Shown: one piece after another, positions 13,164-23,248 of the stretch | How the letters are laid out: each line of letters begins with the position of its first letter | Numbering within the stretch: position 1 is the first letter of the stretch | Origin: Myrica gale | Lineage: Eukaryota > Streptophyta > Magnoliopsida > Fagales > Myricaceae | Reading direction: 5' to 3' | DNA length: 64,000 bases | Assembly (NCBI GenBank): GCA_963930655.1 | Contig: OZ005610.1 | Span: forward strand, 10,297,001-10,361,000 | The notes under the pieces: model-generated | Database searches by the model: none | What the model was told of the DNA's origin: nothing | What the model saw: only the letters and a program-made list of their open reading frames with translations | Program-made: the position numbers and the translations under genes

Positions 13164-13757
13164 TGAAGTAAAAGAATTGAAGGTCTTCCCTTCTTTCTTT
13201 CTTTTTTTTCCTTTTTTTGAGGATGTTTTGTTCGTGTGATGAACGACCTGCCCATCCCAAATTCAATTGTCCTTCGCCGCTAATAACAATATTTATTGTA
13301 AAATTAATTATGTCGATAAAAACAACGAGATCAAGAGATTAAAAAAAATCAAATAAACTCCATTAAATTTATCACTCTTAAAGTACTTATATCCGTAAAT
13401 TTAATAAATAATCAACTTTACTTGTCAAATCATTTGTTTTTGTTGCTAATCAATACTTTACTTCTTATTAATATCAATAGCTTGATTAGTTCAATTAATG
13501 CCATTTTGTTAAATAGCTTATTATAGGAATAGCATTGTTAAATGAAAGTGAGGTTCATTTTTAAACCAACAAATATATTAATCAATGAATTATATTAACA
13601 TAAATCAATCTAATAAATTCGCTCAAACTTCCTTCCTACTCCTCCCAAAATATTAATTAAAATACAAACATAAATTAATTTGTAGTAGCATATTTTATCA
13701 AACAAATGACTTTCTTGAGGCCTAGGAAAAAAAATAATATCATAGTTCGCCTCTGAC
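13164..13757. other. Intergenic AT-rich DNA, no recognisable feature
   Basis: No ORF of note, no RNA gene and no repeat boundary could be found. Confidence 0.5.
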
Positions 13758-14209
13758 TATGGGCCAATTTTAATCTCACCCCCTAACTATGAAAATGGTA
13801 ATTTACATCCTCTAAATTTCAAAAATCATCAATATACCCCCTCAATCCAAATCAGCCATTAAGTCAGATGAAATACATATAAAATTATCGAAATGCCCCT
13901 ACATGATAAAATTATTAAAAATATTTAAAAATTCATTAAAAATAAAAATAAAAATTGATATTTAAGAAAATTAATATTATTAAAATAAAACTATTAAAAT
14001 TCTATTTCAGTAATCTATATATTTTTAATTTATGTCTCGAACATTTATTTATTTTTTAAAATTATCTCGGAGGGGCATTTCGATCATTTTACATGTATTT
14101 TTGTCTGACTTAATAGTTGATTTGGACGGAGGCGTACATATTTTTCGAACGGTAGAGGGAGTACATCGTCGTTTTCATAGTTAGGGGGCAAGTTTGAAAT
14201 TGGCCTATA
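13758..14209. mobile_element. Long-TIR (MULE/foldback-like) non-autonomous element
   Basis: Arms of about 150 bp, 13758-13905 and about 14065-14209, are inverted repeats of each other. Both outer ends contain GGCCAATTT, then CCCCCTAACTATGAAAA, and both inner ends contain CGAAATGCCCCT. The central part is AT-rich and non-coding. No confident target duplication was found. Confidence 0.6.
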
Positions 14210-14710
14210 ATTAAAGGACGCACAATGACATTACTAAAAAAAATATGACTTTATCTCCACAAAATGGAAATCTATAACTTCAACATAGGAAGGGAAAACT
14301 TTTAGTTGACGTGTACTTGTTAAGCCCCATGCACTCAAAACTTGATTCGTAGTTTCTTTTTTTTTATCGTATCAGTTGAGAAGAAACTATTTTATTACAA
14401 TACTTTGGACTCGAGCATCACTAAACTAAAAGCTTTTTATAGATGCAATTGAGAATGTAATGGTTCATAGGAGGACAATCCAATTGACCAATTTTTTTAA
14501 TTTTTAATGATTTGCTAGCATTTCGCTTTAAATCTATTTTTGTAGAATTACTAAAACTACATGGAGTGATTCATTGTGAGGTAACAGTATAAATTCTATT
14601 TGCTTATTATAAATATTTGTGAGTAAATAGATTCACAAAAGGCTTCTATTCTTTTAGGAATTTACACATGGGATATCATTATATCTCTAATCTTAGGTCA
14701 TCTAGGGTGG
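14210..14710. other. Intergenic DNA, no recognisable feature
   Basis: AT-rich, no coding signal and no clear repeat ends. Confidence 0.5.
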
Positions 14711-14935
14711 TGTTTGATTATGGAAATGTTGGGGGTGGTGAAAATTTTGGGGCATGGAGATTGGTGAAAAAATGAAGATTATTTTACGGGAGTTGGTGAA
14801 AAAGTGAAGAAAAGAATATTTAAATGAATATTATAATGAAAAATAGTTATTTGATGGTGAGAGAAAGAATATTTTGTAATTTTTTTAATCGGGGCGAAAT
14901 TGTGGGGTGCCAAAATTTTGGCAATCAAAGGTGTG
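14711..14935 (+). mobile_element. MITE-like element, family D copy 1
   Basis: Begins GGTGGTGTTTGATTATGG and ends with TTTTGGCAATCAAAGGTGTG, imperfect inverted ends. The internal GTGAAAAAGTGAAGA-type block resembles 15430-15655 and 37838-38030. Ends are approximate. Confidence 0.45.
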
Positions 14936-15429
14936 TATATATCGTTTGCATATATTTTGCTCTGTGACTAGTTTGTGCTCTTTGGATTTTAATAAAAAAA
15001 AATCATGTCACATGTGTTATAAACAAGTCATATGACATAGTTCTAATTGTCGGATTTTATTTTAAGGCGCAAATTGATTAATTTTAAAAATTTGGGTGTC
15101 AAATGTAACAAAATAATAGTTGAGACTCATATTTGAAATTATTTTCCTAGTTTGAGGGCGCAAAGTGTTTTTTCTTTCTAAATAATTTGTTCTAAATTGA
15201 CATCTAATAACTCAATAAGATTGCAAAAATGTCATTCCAAAATATATGTTTTTTTTCGGTTAATGAAGAAGTGCTTGATTTGAGCTTTTGTCGAACCAAA
15301 TTATAATATTAATTACCACATCTAACCTATTTTCTTGAAACAAACTCTAATATTATTATGAAGATTTGGAGTAAGAGAGAACGTGGGATATATGGAGTTA
15401 GAATGGTATGAGTGAACTAGTAAGATATT

Positions 15430-15655
15430 TTGATATGTGTTTGAATGCTAAAATTTCGGGAAATTAAAATTTTAAGGTATTAGAATTGGTGGGAAAGTGA
15501 AGAGATAGATGATTTGAATGATTTTTTTATATTTATTATAGTAAAAATGAATGATTTGATAGAGAGAGAGATTATATTGTAATTATTTTATTATTTTAAA
15601 ATTTTTGGAGGGCTAAAATTTTAGGAGACAAATTTATCTGCAATGCTTTGATTAC
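15430..15655 (+). mobile_element. MITE-like element, family D copy 2
   Basis: GTGTTTGAATGCTAAAATTT at the left end is answered by GGGCTAAAATTTTAGGAGAC near the right end. The interior contains the family's GGGAAAGTGAAGAGATAGATG block and a purine run. It is non-coding; boundaries are approximate. Confidence 0.4.
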
Positions 15656-16559
15656 AATTTATCTAAAAATTTGGCCAATGAGGTTCATTGTTTTGTTCTT
15701 CGTCGTCGGTTGGTCGCGGAACTTTTTGTCGTCAATGCTTTGATTACATAATACTCCATCTTTGTTTTCACTTTCATGTCCCCATCATCACACGTGTTTC
15801 ATTATTTGGAGAGCTCCTCTCATGCCCCTACTTCTAATTCAAGTGCTTGTTTAGCTTCAAGTTTTTTCTCGACTTCGATGTTTTTTCAGTGAAGATTCTC
15901 ATTTTCTCTCTGTCATTGTCAATCAAACAGAGAGGAAATTAGAAAACCTCTACTGTTGATAATATCTAAGATTTTTTTCCTGGCTCAACTGAGAGTATGC
16001 AAATCATACCTTTGTTCCGCTACCAAGGTCAAGACTTTTTCATAAGCCTTTTTTTGCTCTAAGGTAGCCATTGCATTCTGGAAAACAGAATTATGAAAAT
16101 TTTCACTTGACTTACAAACTAGTTGCATCTCCAATCACAACCAGTCAATGTAAAAGGACTTTGTTTATGGATACCATGTTTTTTTTAGCGGAAATAAACG
16201 GACTTTGTTGATGGAGAGATTGTGCTTCTTGCGTGATTGCAGAGGTCTGCTCCATTTTTGCCCAACGTAGCGAAGAGAATCTCCTCTCTGATATGTAGAA
16301 GTAAACCCTCTCTAGAACCTCTAGGTTTACTCTTCTTTGCTCTCTCTTTGTACTGCATTCATCGTTGTTGGCCAACGAGCGATTCCGTTTTCGAGGCTTC
16401 GTTTCGTCTTTTATATTGGTTTGTTGGTGTTTCTTCGATTTCGGGGAGGTTTGCTGCAAAAGCATTGGAAGTCTCTTTCTCACAGGTCGTAATGAGGAGA
16501 GATGACAAGGCAGGGGCTGATGTAGAGTGAATTATGTCGAATGATCTAACAGAACGAGG
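15656..16559. other. Intergenic segment without recognisable gene
   Basis: ORFs of up to about 110 codons overlap on both strands around 16145-16530, but none resembles a known protein. They look like chance ORFs in a less AT-rich stretch. Confidence 0.4.
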
Positions 16560-16690
16560 AGGAGAGATGAACGATGAAACAAAGGGAGTATTATGAGGAT
16601 TAAATTTATGATTTTCTTATCACGGGGATCAAATCGATTTTATCGTATATTACAAGGACCAATTTGACATTTATCCCTAAAAAAATTAAT
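16560..16690. repeat. Fragment resembling a long-TIR element arm
   Basis: The phrases GGGGATCAAATCGATTTTAT and AAGGACCAATTTGACATTTA resemble the terminal arm of the 41488-42376 element in style. No partner arm is found nearby, so this is at most a solo arm. Confidence 0.25.
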
Positions 16691-17019
16691 CGACTAAAGG
16701 AAGACTAATATGGAATTTGGATCGAGATGTTTAGTCTCTGAATTAGATAGTCTATTTCAAATTCATCTCAATTAATGGATTCATATTTAGTGGACGAAAT
16801 GATTTATATATCTAAAAAAATAAACTATAGGATCCATTAAAATTCCGTAGCATAAGAACTATAGCCGTTAAGTTAAAAAAACAAAATATTAAGGGTAGAA
16901 TAGAGGTAAGGGAAAAATTGAGAAAGAAGAATTGAAAAGAGAGATAATAGAGTCATAAACAAGAAAATTAAAAATTTTTTTATATACTTTTTAAGCTACT
17001 GAATTTCGGTTTTTTTAGA

Positions 17020-17890
17020 GAGAGACTCATCCCTCTCTCTAGAACACCTATCCCCTTTGTCTTAAAGTACCCTCTACCCTCTTACTCTGGCTGGGGGAAA
17101 AGCTCCGACTCCTTCCCCCCCTTTCCTTTCTTTTGGTGGGCGGAGACTGTCTGTTTTACTTTTTCGATTTGGTTTTTGTTTTATTTTTAGCGGTTAGACC
17201 CCGACCTTTCTGGTGGTCCTCGGTGTGTACAACCTCTATGGTGGGCAATTGGCCGACGCATGAGCTTTCACATCGCCCGACGATTTTTAGCGTTTTTCGG
17301 AGGACTCGACTTGCCCCACCGTGCTCACCTCCCCTTGGTGGTCTTCTCTGTCTCTGTCCGACCTCTTCTTGCCTGCGCGTGTGGGCCATGTGCGCGTGTG
17401 ACATCTATACGCACGATGTTTTTTGATTTATGCCGCTTCTAGTTACCATCATTTTGTGCCGCTGTAGCTGTCTCTCCTCCTCTCCTAAGTGTAACCAGTA
17501 TTGCATGAAGATTATATTGAAGGAGTTGGATCGTTGCTCTGCTTGTCCTTCTTATAGCGGAAGCCACCATCGCCTTGTGCGATGATCGTGTTGTGTTCAG
17601 GTCCTTATGACCGGTTGTGTTTGTCCTGTGTATTGGCTCTTGTGGCCAATTTGTGTTTGTTCTGTATAGTTGTCCTTGTGACTAATTTGTTCTTCTGATG
17701 TTTGTTTAACTGTCCTTGTGATTGATGGTAGTTTCGACTTACAAATCCCGTTTGAATTTCGGATCTCTGGATCAACTTATTGGAAGGACTTTAAGCTCGT
17801 TTAGATTTTTCACTAGCCATCTTATTGTTTTTATATGTTGTAGTCCTGGTATCTTTCTCGTATATTAATATATTATTTTAAAAAAACTCT
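17020..17890 (+). mobile_element. Possible retro-derived segment with A-rich tail
   Basis: A CT-rich, relatively GC-rich leader (CCCTCTCTCTAGAACACC near 17030) is followed by non-coding sequence. It ends with TTAATATATTATTTTAAAAAAA. This composition suits a LINE 5'UTR joined to a 3' end, but no RT block and no target duplication were seen. Overlapping ORFs at 17133-17442 are treated as spurious. Confidence 0.25.
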
Positions 17891-18368
17891 TCTCTATATC
17901 GCTATGACGCTATCGTGTACAAACTGTCGGAATGTAGTCGGAGTCGGGCCATAAGGCGCAGGAGGCGAGGTTCAATATGAAATATGACGTACGTCTTGCC
18001 TAAAAAATAAAAATTATATATATATATATATATTATGAAGCACTTCTGTCCATAAAGTGGACCCCACCGTATCTCTTTAAACACCTGAAATGTGTTGCCC
18101 TTTTATTAGCTGTCAAGGTCCACGTAACTCATTCCACTTTTATGCAAATCATGAATGCAGAGGCAAAATATCGAATCAAATAAACATATAAACATGGTGT
18201 ACGGCTCAATTAATAAAGAAGTGCATGATCCGTAAAGTAATAAAAAAAATACTACATTTCACCCTAAATTATTAATATATTTACGCTTTCTATTTTATAA
18301 TATAATTTAACAGTTAAAATTTGTAACAATGGTCCGTTAATTTTTTTTCTAAACAAGTGAGATCACCA

Positions 18369-18549
18369 AGAGACTGTTCGTTTACCATGAATCCTCAGAA
18401 TTTTTTGAATTCTCAGGATTCTGCAACCAAACATTATTTTTCACATCACATAAATATAATTACAACACGTATATCAATAAAGTTAACATTACATAAAAAA
18501 TTTTAAAACACAAAAAATCCTCACAAAACACCTTAACCGAACACACTCT
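18369..18549 (-). mobile_element. MITE family B, copy 2
   Basis: Reverse complement of the family B element: the right end reads CACCTTAACCGAACACACTC and the left GACTGTTCGTTTACC, with GAATCCTCAG / CTCAGGATTC near the left end. Non-coding, about 181 bp. Confidence 0.6.
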
Positions 18550-19240
18550 AAATGCTAAGAAAAAAAAAACATGTGGTTGGTGAAGATAGGCCGCCGTGAA
18601 GAAGCTTGCGGAGTAGTTCCAAGAAGCCTTGGAGTCATCTGCGACAGTAAACTGTCGTTGAGAGGGCCGACAAGAAAAAAGGTGTAGCTTTCGACATTGT
18701 TAACCAGTTAGGCATAAGAGTCTGTAAGAAAAATGCGTTAAAGTAAGTAACAAAAATAGAAAGATCAATCAAAAGTGTCACAACCGTTAGTTACAATAAA
18801 CTAATGCTCCTCTAGTTCTCTAGTTCTTAGAACAGAATAGCGCTCCTCTTTCGAGGGCCGGGGTCCATTTTCTTCAATGTATGTCCTCATTTAAATTAAG
18901 CTTAAAGTCGGACGAAAAATAATACAAATACCCCCTTCAAAATAAAATTACTATAAATATTAAAAAATTATTAAAAGAATATTGATATTAAATTAGGGTC
19001 TCCAATCTAGGCCTATTCAACCCTGGGTAGGTGCCGTTTTTGGCCAAAATCGGCACCTACACCGGATATGCCGGTTTTTAAAAAAATGTCACATACACCG
19101 TTAAGGACAAAAACCAGCCTTTAGCGGTAGCGTTTCCGGTAATCCTACATTCATATTAAGCCATTATTTTAACATATTACGCCCATGGAAAATATAAACT
19201 CTACACCAATACAATCCAATCCAATCCAAAATCAATAATC
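18550..19240. other. Intergenic DNA; short hAT-like remnant near 19010-19140
   Basis: CGGCACCTACACCGG near 19055 resembles the GC-richer ends of the hAT-like element at 25198-25627. Otherwise nothing is recognisable. Confidence 0.3.
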
Positions 19241-19488
19241 CAACCAATCACAGACTGGCAATTCACTCTGCTTTTAATGTTCCAAATTCATCACCTAACA
19301 TCTTAGTAACACGAGATATTTGATCCCGTGGAGGCATGATAAGAGAAATCATGCTTGTTCCATTGCCTCTAGCAGCTTCCAGTGCTTTGATCAATTTCTT
19401 GATCTTCCACATTTCAATGTTCTTATCAGTCTCATGACCATCTGCCATCTTGAGATATTATAGTAGACAAAAGATATTAGTTGATTAC
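19241..19488 (-). pseudogene. eRF1 (peptide chain release factor subunit 1) N-terminal fragment
   Basis: An ORF from ATG at 19448 reads [20 protein letters not shown] and on through [20 protein letters not shown], which is essentially the plant eRF1 N-terminus (stop-codon-recognising domain 1). After FGT the frame breaks. Compared with the family TASNIKS run, 10 nt are missing just before ATTAAAAGC, so the frame continues LKAE then stop (19263). The following bases still match eRF1 (R-V-N-x-Q-S-V) in another frame for about 20 nt, then homology ends near 19241. Upstream, a CAG acceptor at 19491-19489 precedes a 40-nt leader, as in plant eRF1 genes with a 5'UTR intron. That suggests a DNA-level copy rather than a retrocopy. 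Only about 60 of roughly 435 residues remain. Confidence 0.88.
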
Positions 19489-19491
19489 CTG

Positions 19492-20140
19492 CAAAAACAA
19501 CATAAAAATCAACTCATTTTATTTCAGGACAAAAGAACTAATGGGGAAATAGGCTTTGATTCGAAACTTGGATGATGAGTTGCCAATTGCAGAGTCACAA
19601 GATACAAGACTCACAAAGTGACCAAAACGATCATGTGGTAGAATTTGGTATGGTATTAACTATCATGACAACCCTTTCACCTCCATCAACAATCTTCCCA
19701 TAATATACATACATTCATCGATATACATATCTATATATAGTATAGATGTATATGTATATGTATGTAACTATATTGAATGCCACTTTGAATACAACGAGTA
19801 TAATATCTCACATAAATTGAGAACATGATATAACATACAACTCGAATTTGATACAGACAGTTCTGATAAGCAAATATCACTTGTGTTTGTTGCACATCTA
19901 TAGGAAGGTTCCCAATCAATTAAAAAATCTTGATCATTCAGACGAGGTCACCCAGACAATCTAAGTAAATAAATAAGCTTTTCAATGGAGTTCAATACCG
20001 ACATAATAAAGAAAAAGCCACTGGCCAGGCCCCAGGGCTCGGGGGGAAAGCGCGCGGGGAGAACACGGTTCCCCCGGGAATAACCCCGAGTTTCCCCCAA
20101 GTCTCATTTATTTTTCCCATATGTATGCAGTGTAACTTTG
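19492..20140. other. DNA upstream of the eRF1 fragment
   Basis: Possibly the relic of the eRF1 5'UTR intron and promoter, but there is no sequence proof. It contains a TATATGTATA-rich patch near 19730-19760 and a short GC-rich block at 20030-20105 (GGGGGGAAAGCGCGCGGGG) that stands out from its surroundings. Confidence 0.35.
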
Positions 20141-20149
20141 GGTGTTTGG

Positions 20150-20995
20150 TTTCTCAGATATTTAGAGATATTCGTTTTATAAAAAATTGTAAGATTTTTA
20201 TGATTTTTTATAGAATTGTGAATATTTATCTAGATTGGAGTTTTATAGGTTTTTGTGTAAAAATTAGTGAATTTTTTTAATATATTTATTTTTTATTTCA
20301 ATTTGTAAAAAAGTCTAGAGAAATATATTTAATGTAATTGTTTAATAAAAAATATTAGAGTTAGGTGAAAAATATGAAGAGAAAATTTTTATTATAATTT
20401 ATTATAAATATATTAGAGGTTGTGTGAAAAATTGTTGAAAAATATTAAAATTTATATATAAATTTATGAGATTTTAGATGTTCTTTTTACAATAATGGGG
20501 TGTTTGTTTGCCGAAATTTCGGAGAATATTTCCAAAATTTTGAGAATCTTGTGAAGTTTGAAATTTTTTGGAGTTTGTGAAAAGATGTTATTATTTTGAA
20601 AATTTTAAGGTAGTAATAAAGAATAATGATTGCAATCATTGTTAGTTTTTTATTTTTATTTCTTTTTTAACCGCTCACATGCGTTGTCTTTTTCTGTTTT
20701 CCATTTTTTTGCTTTCTTCGTTACGTGCCGTTCCGCATCTCCGCTGAATGTTTTTTTTTTATCTTTTTGGTTTACGCGCCAACATTTTCCTCACCAGTGC
20801 TGTCTTCTGTCTTTTTTTTTTTCTTATTTGCTGCACTGCTGTCAAGTGCTAGTCAGAAGTAAAACATGTGCTTCGGTTTGTCTGGCACAGTGGGACCACG
20901 TACGGCTCAAAATGTATGGATAGCAATTGCGTTTGTCTTGTCGAAATTTCGAGCAAATAAACGCTCCCAATATAATATTTTTGCAAACTAACATG
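20150..20995 (+). mobile_element. Nested/decayed MITE cluster (families A and C)
   Basis: 20160-20490 follows the family A interior (ATATTCGTTTTATAAAAAAT, then GTGAATATTTATCTAGATTG). At 20500 a family C type end appears (GGGTGTTTGTTTGCCGAAAT). Near 20960-20995 TTTTTGCAAACTAACATGCC resembles a family A right end. The pieces suggest nested insertions, with decay and non-repeat filler between them. Confidence 0.45.
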
Positions 20996-21779
20996 CCGGC
21001 ACCGCCTAAAGGAAGCCTGTTAACGTCCGTGATGTTTGGATGTGGCGACTGGGGGATGGTGTTCGGTGATCTGGGCGTGTGTTGGCCGCAGGTAGTCCAG
21101 AGGCTTAAGATTTGAACTCCTGAATCCACTCTGATTTTTTTTTTTTCAAAAACAAATTAATTGCTACCAAATGGTCAACAAAAAGAAATGAGACGTGTGC
21201 GTATTTTAATTTTCCATCTTTATCAATAATGGACGGAAGTATTTTATCAGCGAATTTAGTGCTTCAGAAACCGTAGTCAAGATAGCCCTTTTCTTGGTCC
21301 CGTGTTAGTAAACTGTGGGACCGAATGAAGTTGGGTCCATTTTATTGTAACGAATGTATTGGGATATTTGTTGGGATCCTCCACCCCATTTTATGTATGT
21401 TTTGTTTTATTAATATAACATAATATGATACTTGACTAAAAAAAAAATAGTACGAGCAATGCGATTAGTAAATTGAAGAGTGTGAGTTATATAGATATGA
21501 CCTGATCATAAAGTGATATACCGAAAAGAATAGAAATATCACTCAGAGATGAATCCTAAATGCCCATTTCTTGTCAAAGATATTTAACAATTCATGACTT
21601 GTAAAATATATGTTTTTTTTAATCATTACATTGCATGATATTTTGTGTCGTTCATTATGGTATTTGTGATTTACATATCAATATTCGAATAATGGGTAAT
21701 TATTTCATTATTTTATATGTTTGAATGATATAATAGCTAAAACAGAGATAAAGAAAGGATAAACAATGCTGCACTAGCC
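20996..21779. other. Intergenic DNA, no recognisable gene
   Basis: An A-rich run near 21440 follows ATTAATATAACATAATATG, which may mark the end of an old retro-insertion. No coding match was seen. Confidence 0.35.
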
Positions 21780-22420
21780 ACTCTTATCCATATGGGCCTC
21801 TCTAGAATTCCCTCCCCTCCCTCCACCCTCCCTTCCAGCAGTGGGAGGAGCTCTGGTTCCTCTCAAACTCTCTCCCTCCCTCTCTTAGATATAGTCTCTA
21901 GTGGCCGAAATCTCCAGTAAATTCCTCTTCAATCACTTTTTGAGGTTTGTTCTGATGGATATACAACTGGCGTGGATGGCTTCTACAACATCTAGCAACC
22001 GTTGCTTGCTACCCAAGTTAATAGCTGATCAGATGACGCATGGAGGCTCACACGCGCACATGAATCTCATGTGCTTGTCTTTCTTTCTCTCGGTCCAAGC
22101 TGCTTGCAGGTTTCTCTGATGGATACGCATTGTGCGATTGGCCTCTATGCTTCTTGGCCGGTGAGTGGGGATACACATGCACGCGCGCTCTCTCACCTAC
22201 CCCTTGTTGCTGATCTCGCCACCTCCTTCCGCCGTCGCCTTTCCTTTTTCGCTGCTTGTATCAGCTTGCTACTCTTTTGTTGATTATTTGCCCTTTTATG
22301 GGTATCTATGTAGCCTTTTGACCCCTTTGCGCTTTTATGGAGGGTATGACTAACTCTTTAGACCATGTAATGAACGTCCATAAATATTAATGAATTAGCT
22401 GTTATGATTAAAAAAAATGG
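21780..22420 (+). mobile_element. Possible retro-derived segment with A-rich tail
   Basis: A CT-rich leader (CCCTCCCCTCCCTCCACCC near 21810) and an ending GATTAAAAAAAATGG near 22405 resemble the 17020-17890 segment in organisation. ORFs of 60-72 codons here match nothing known. Confidence 0.25.
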
Positions 22421-23248
22421 TCATATAGATACAATCTTTCTTGGAATTAGATTTTGGATTGTTGAAAGCACTTCCACGACTCTCCCCCAACCTGCTACTG
22501 GCCTGAAGGGCAATTTAAACCCCTTGAGTTCCTCGAAAAACAGAAACATTCTTTGCATTGTTAATAAACATATGACAGTACTCACTACAAGGATGTCACG
22601 GCAGGATTCATGTATTCCATATTTTATCAAGGAGCTTGATTTAGTCATAAAAGTTCTTTCCTCTTGTGAATCTTGGTTCCGTAATTTGGAGGCTCGAATC
22701 TCTTTTCTAGGATAACGTACATGATAAGAACTGCTACCAAAATTCTCATTGTGCATGCAGCTCTGGAGATCACGACAGTTGATATGTGAATTCCATTTTC
22801 TTTATTGTCGATCAGAAGCAATGCAATTACAACTACTTAATCACAGAGCATGGGGAGAAGCACATCTGCGTGCTTGGAGTGCATCGGGTGTTCTTACCCC
22901 AAAACTGAAAATGGATACATAAATGTGCTCGAGTAGATCTGTGAACTTTAATGTTTTTGGTACGGAATTTCCTTCCATATTCATAGACAAGACATGAAAC
23001 ACAGTCGATGAACATGTAGCATGTATACACATTCTTGATCTTGTTTTATGAAATCGTGAGTTTGCGGCAAATAAGGAATGCATGTCACTGTTTCCTTCTG
23101 TTACAACTGTAAAGAATCATGAACCTTTTTCTTCGGTTCGAGGTGGGCATAGAGCCAACACGTCACCGTTATTGAGACGGTCAGAGCGTTGAGGTAAAAT
23201 GCAACATATGGCTCTAAATGAGCAATGCAACCATAAAATACATTTCCT
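22421..23248 (-). other. 3' flank and probable 3'UTR of the LETM1-like gene
   Basis: The stop codon is at 23249-23251. A candidate AATAAA signal on the minus strand lies at 22806-22801, which would give a 3'UTR of about 450 nt. Plant poly(A) signals are loose, so this is tentative. ORFs at 22404-22756 match nothing I recognise. Confidence 0.35.

Noticed and set aside
15641-15748. 16-bp direct repeat CAATGCTTTGATTACA (15641-15656 and 15733-15748) around 76 nt
   Set aside because: It looks like a target duplication, but the insert has no tail, inverted ends or recognisable origin.
17133-17442. ORFs of 60-97 codons on both strands
   Set aside because: Low-complexity, mutually overlapping, no start context or homology; the segment looks like retro-element UTR.
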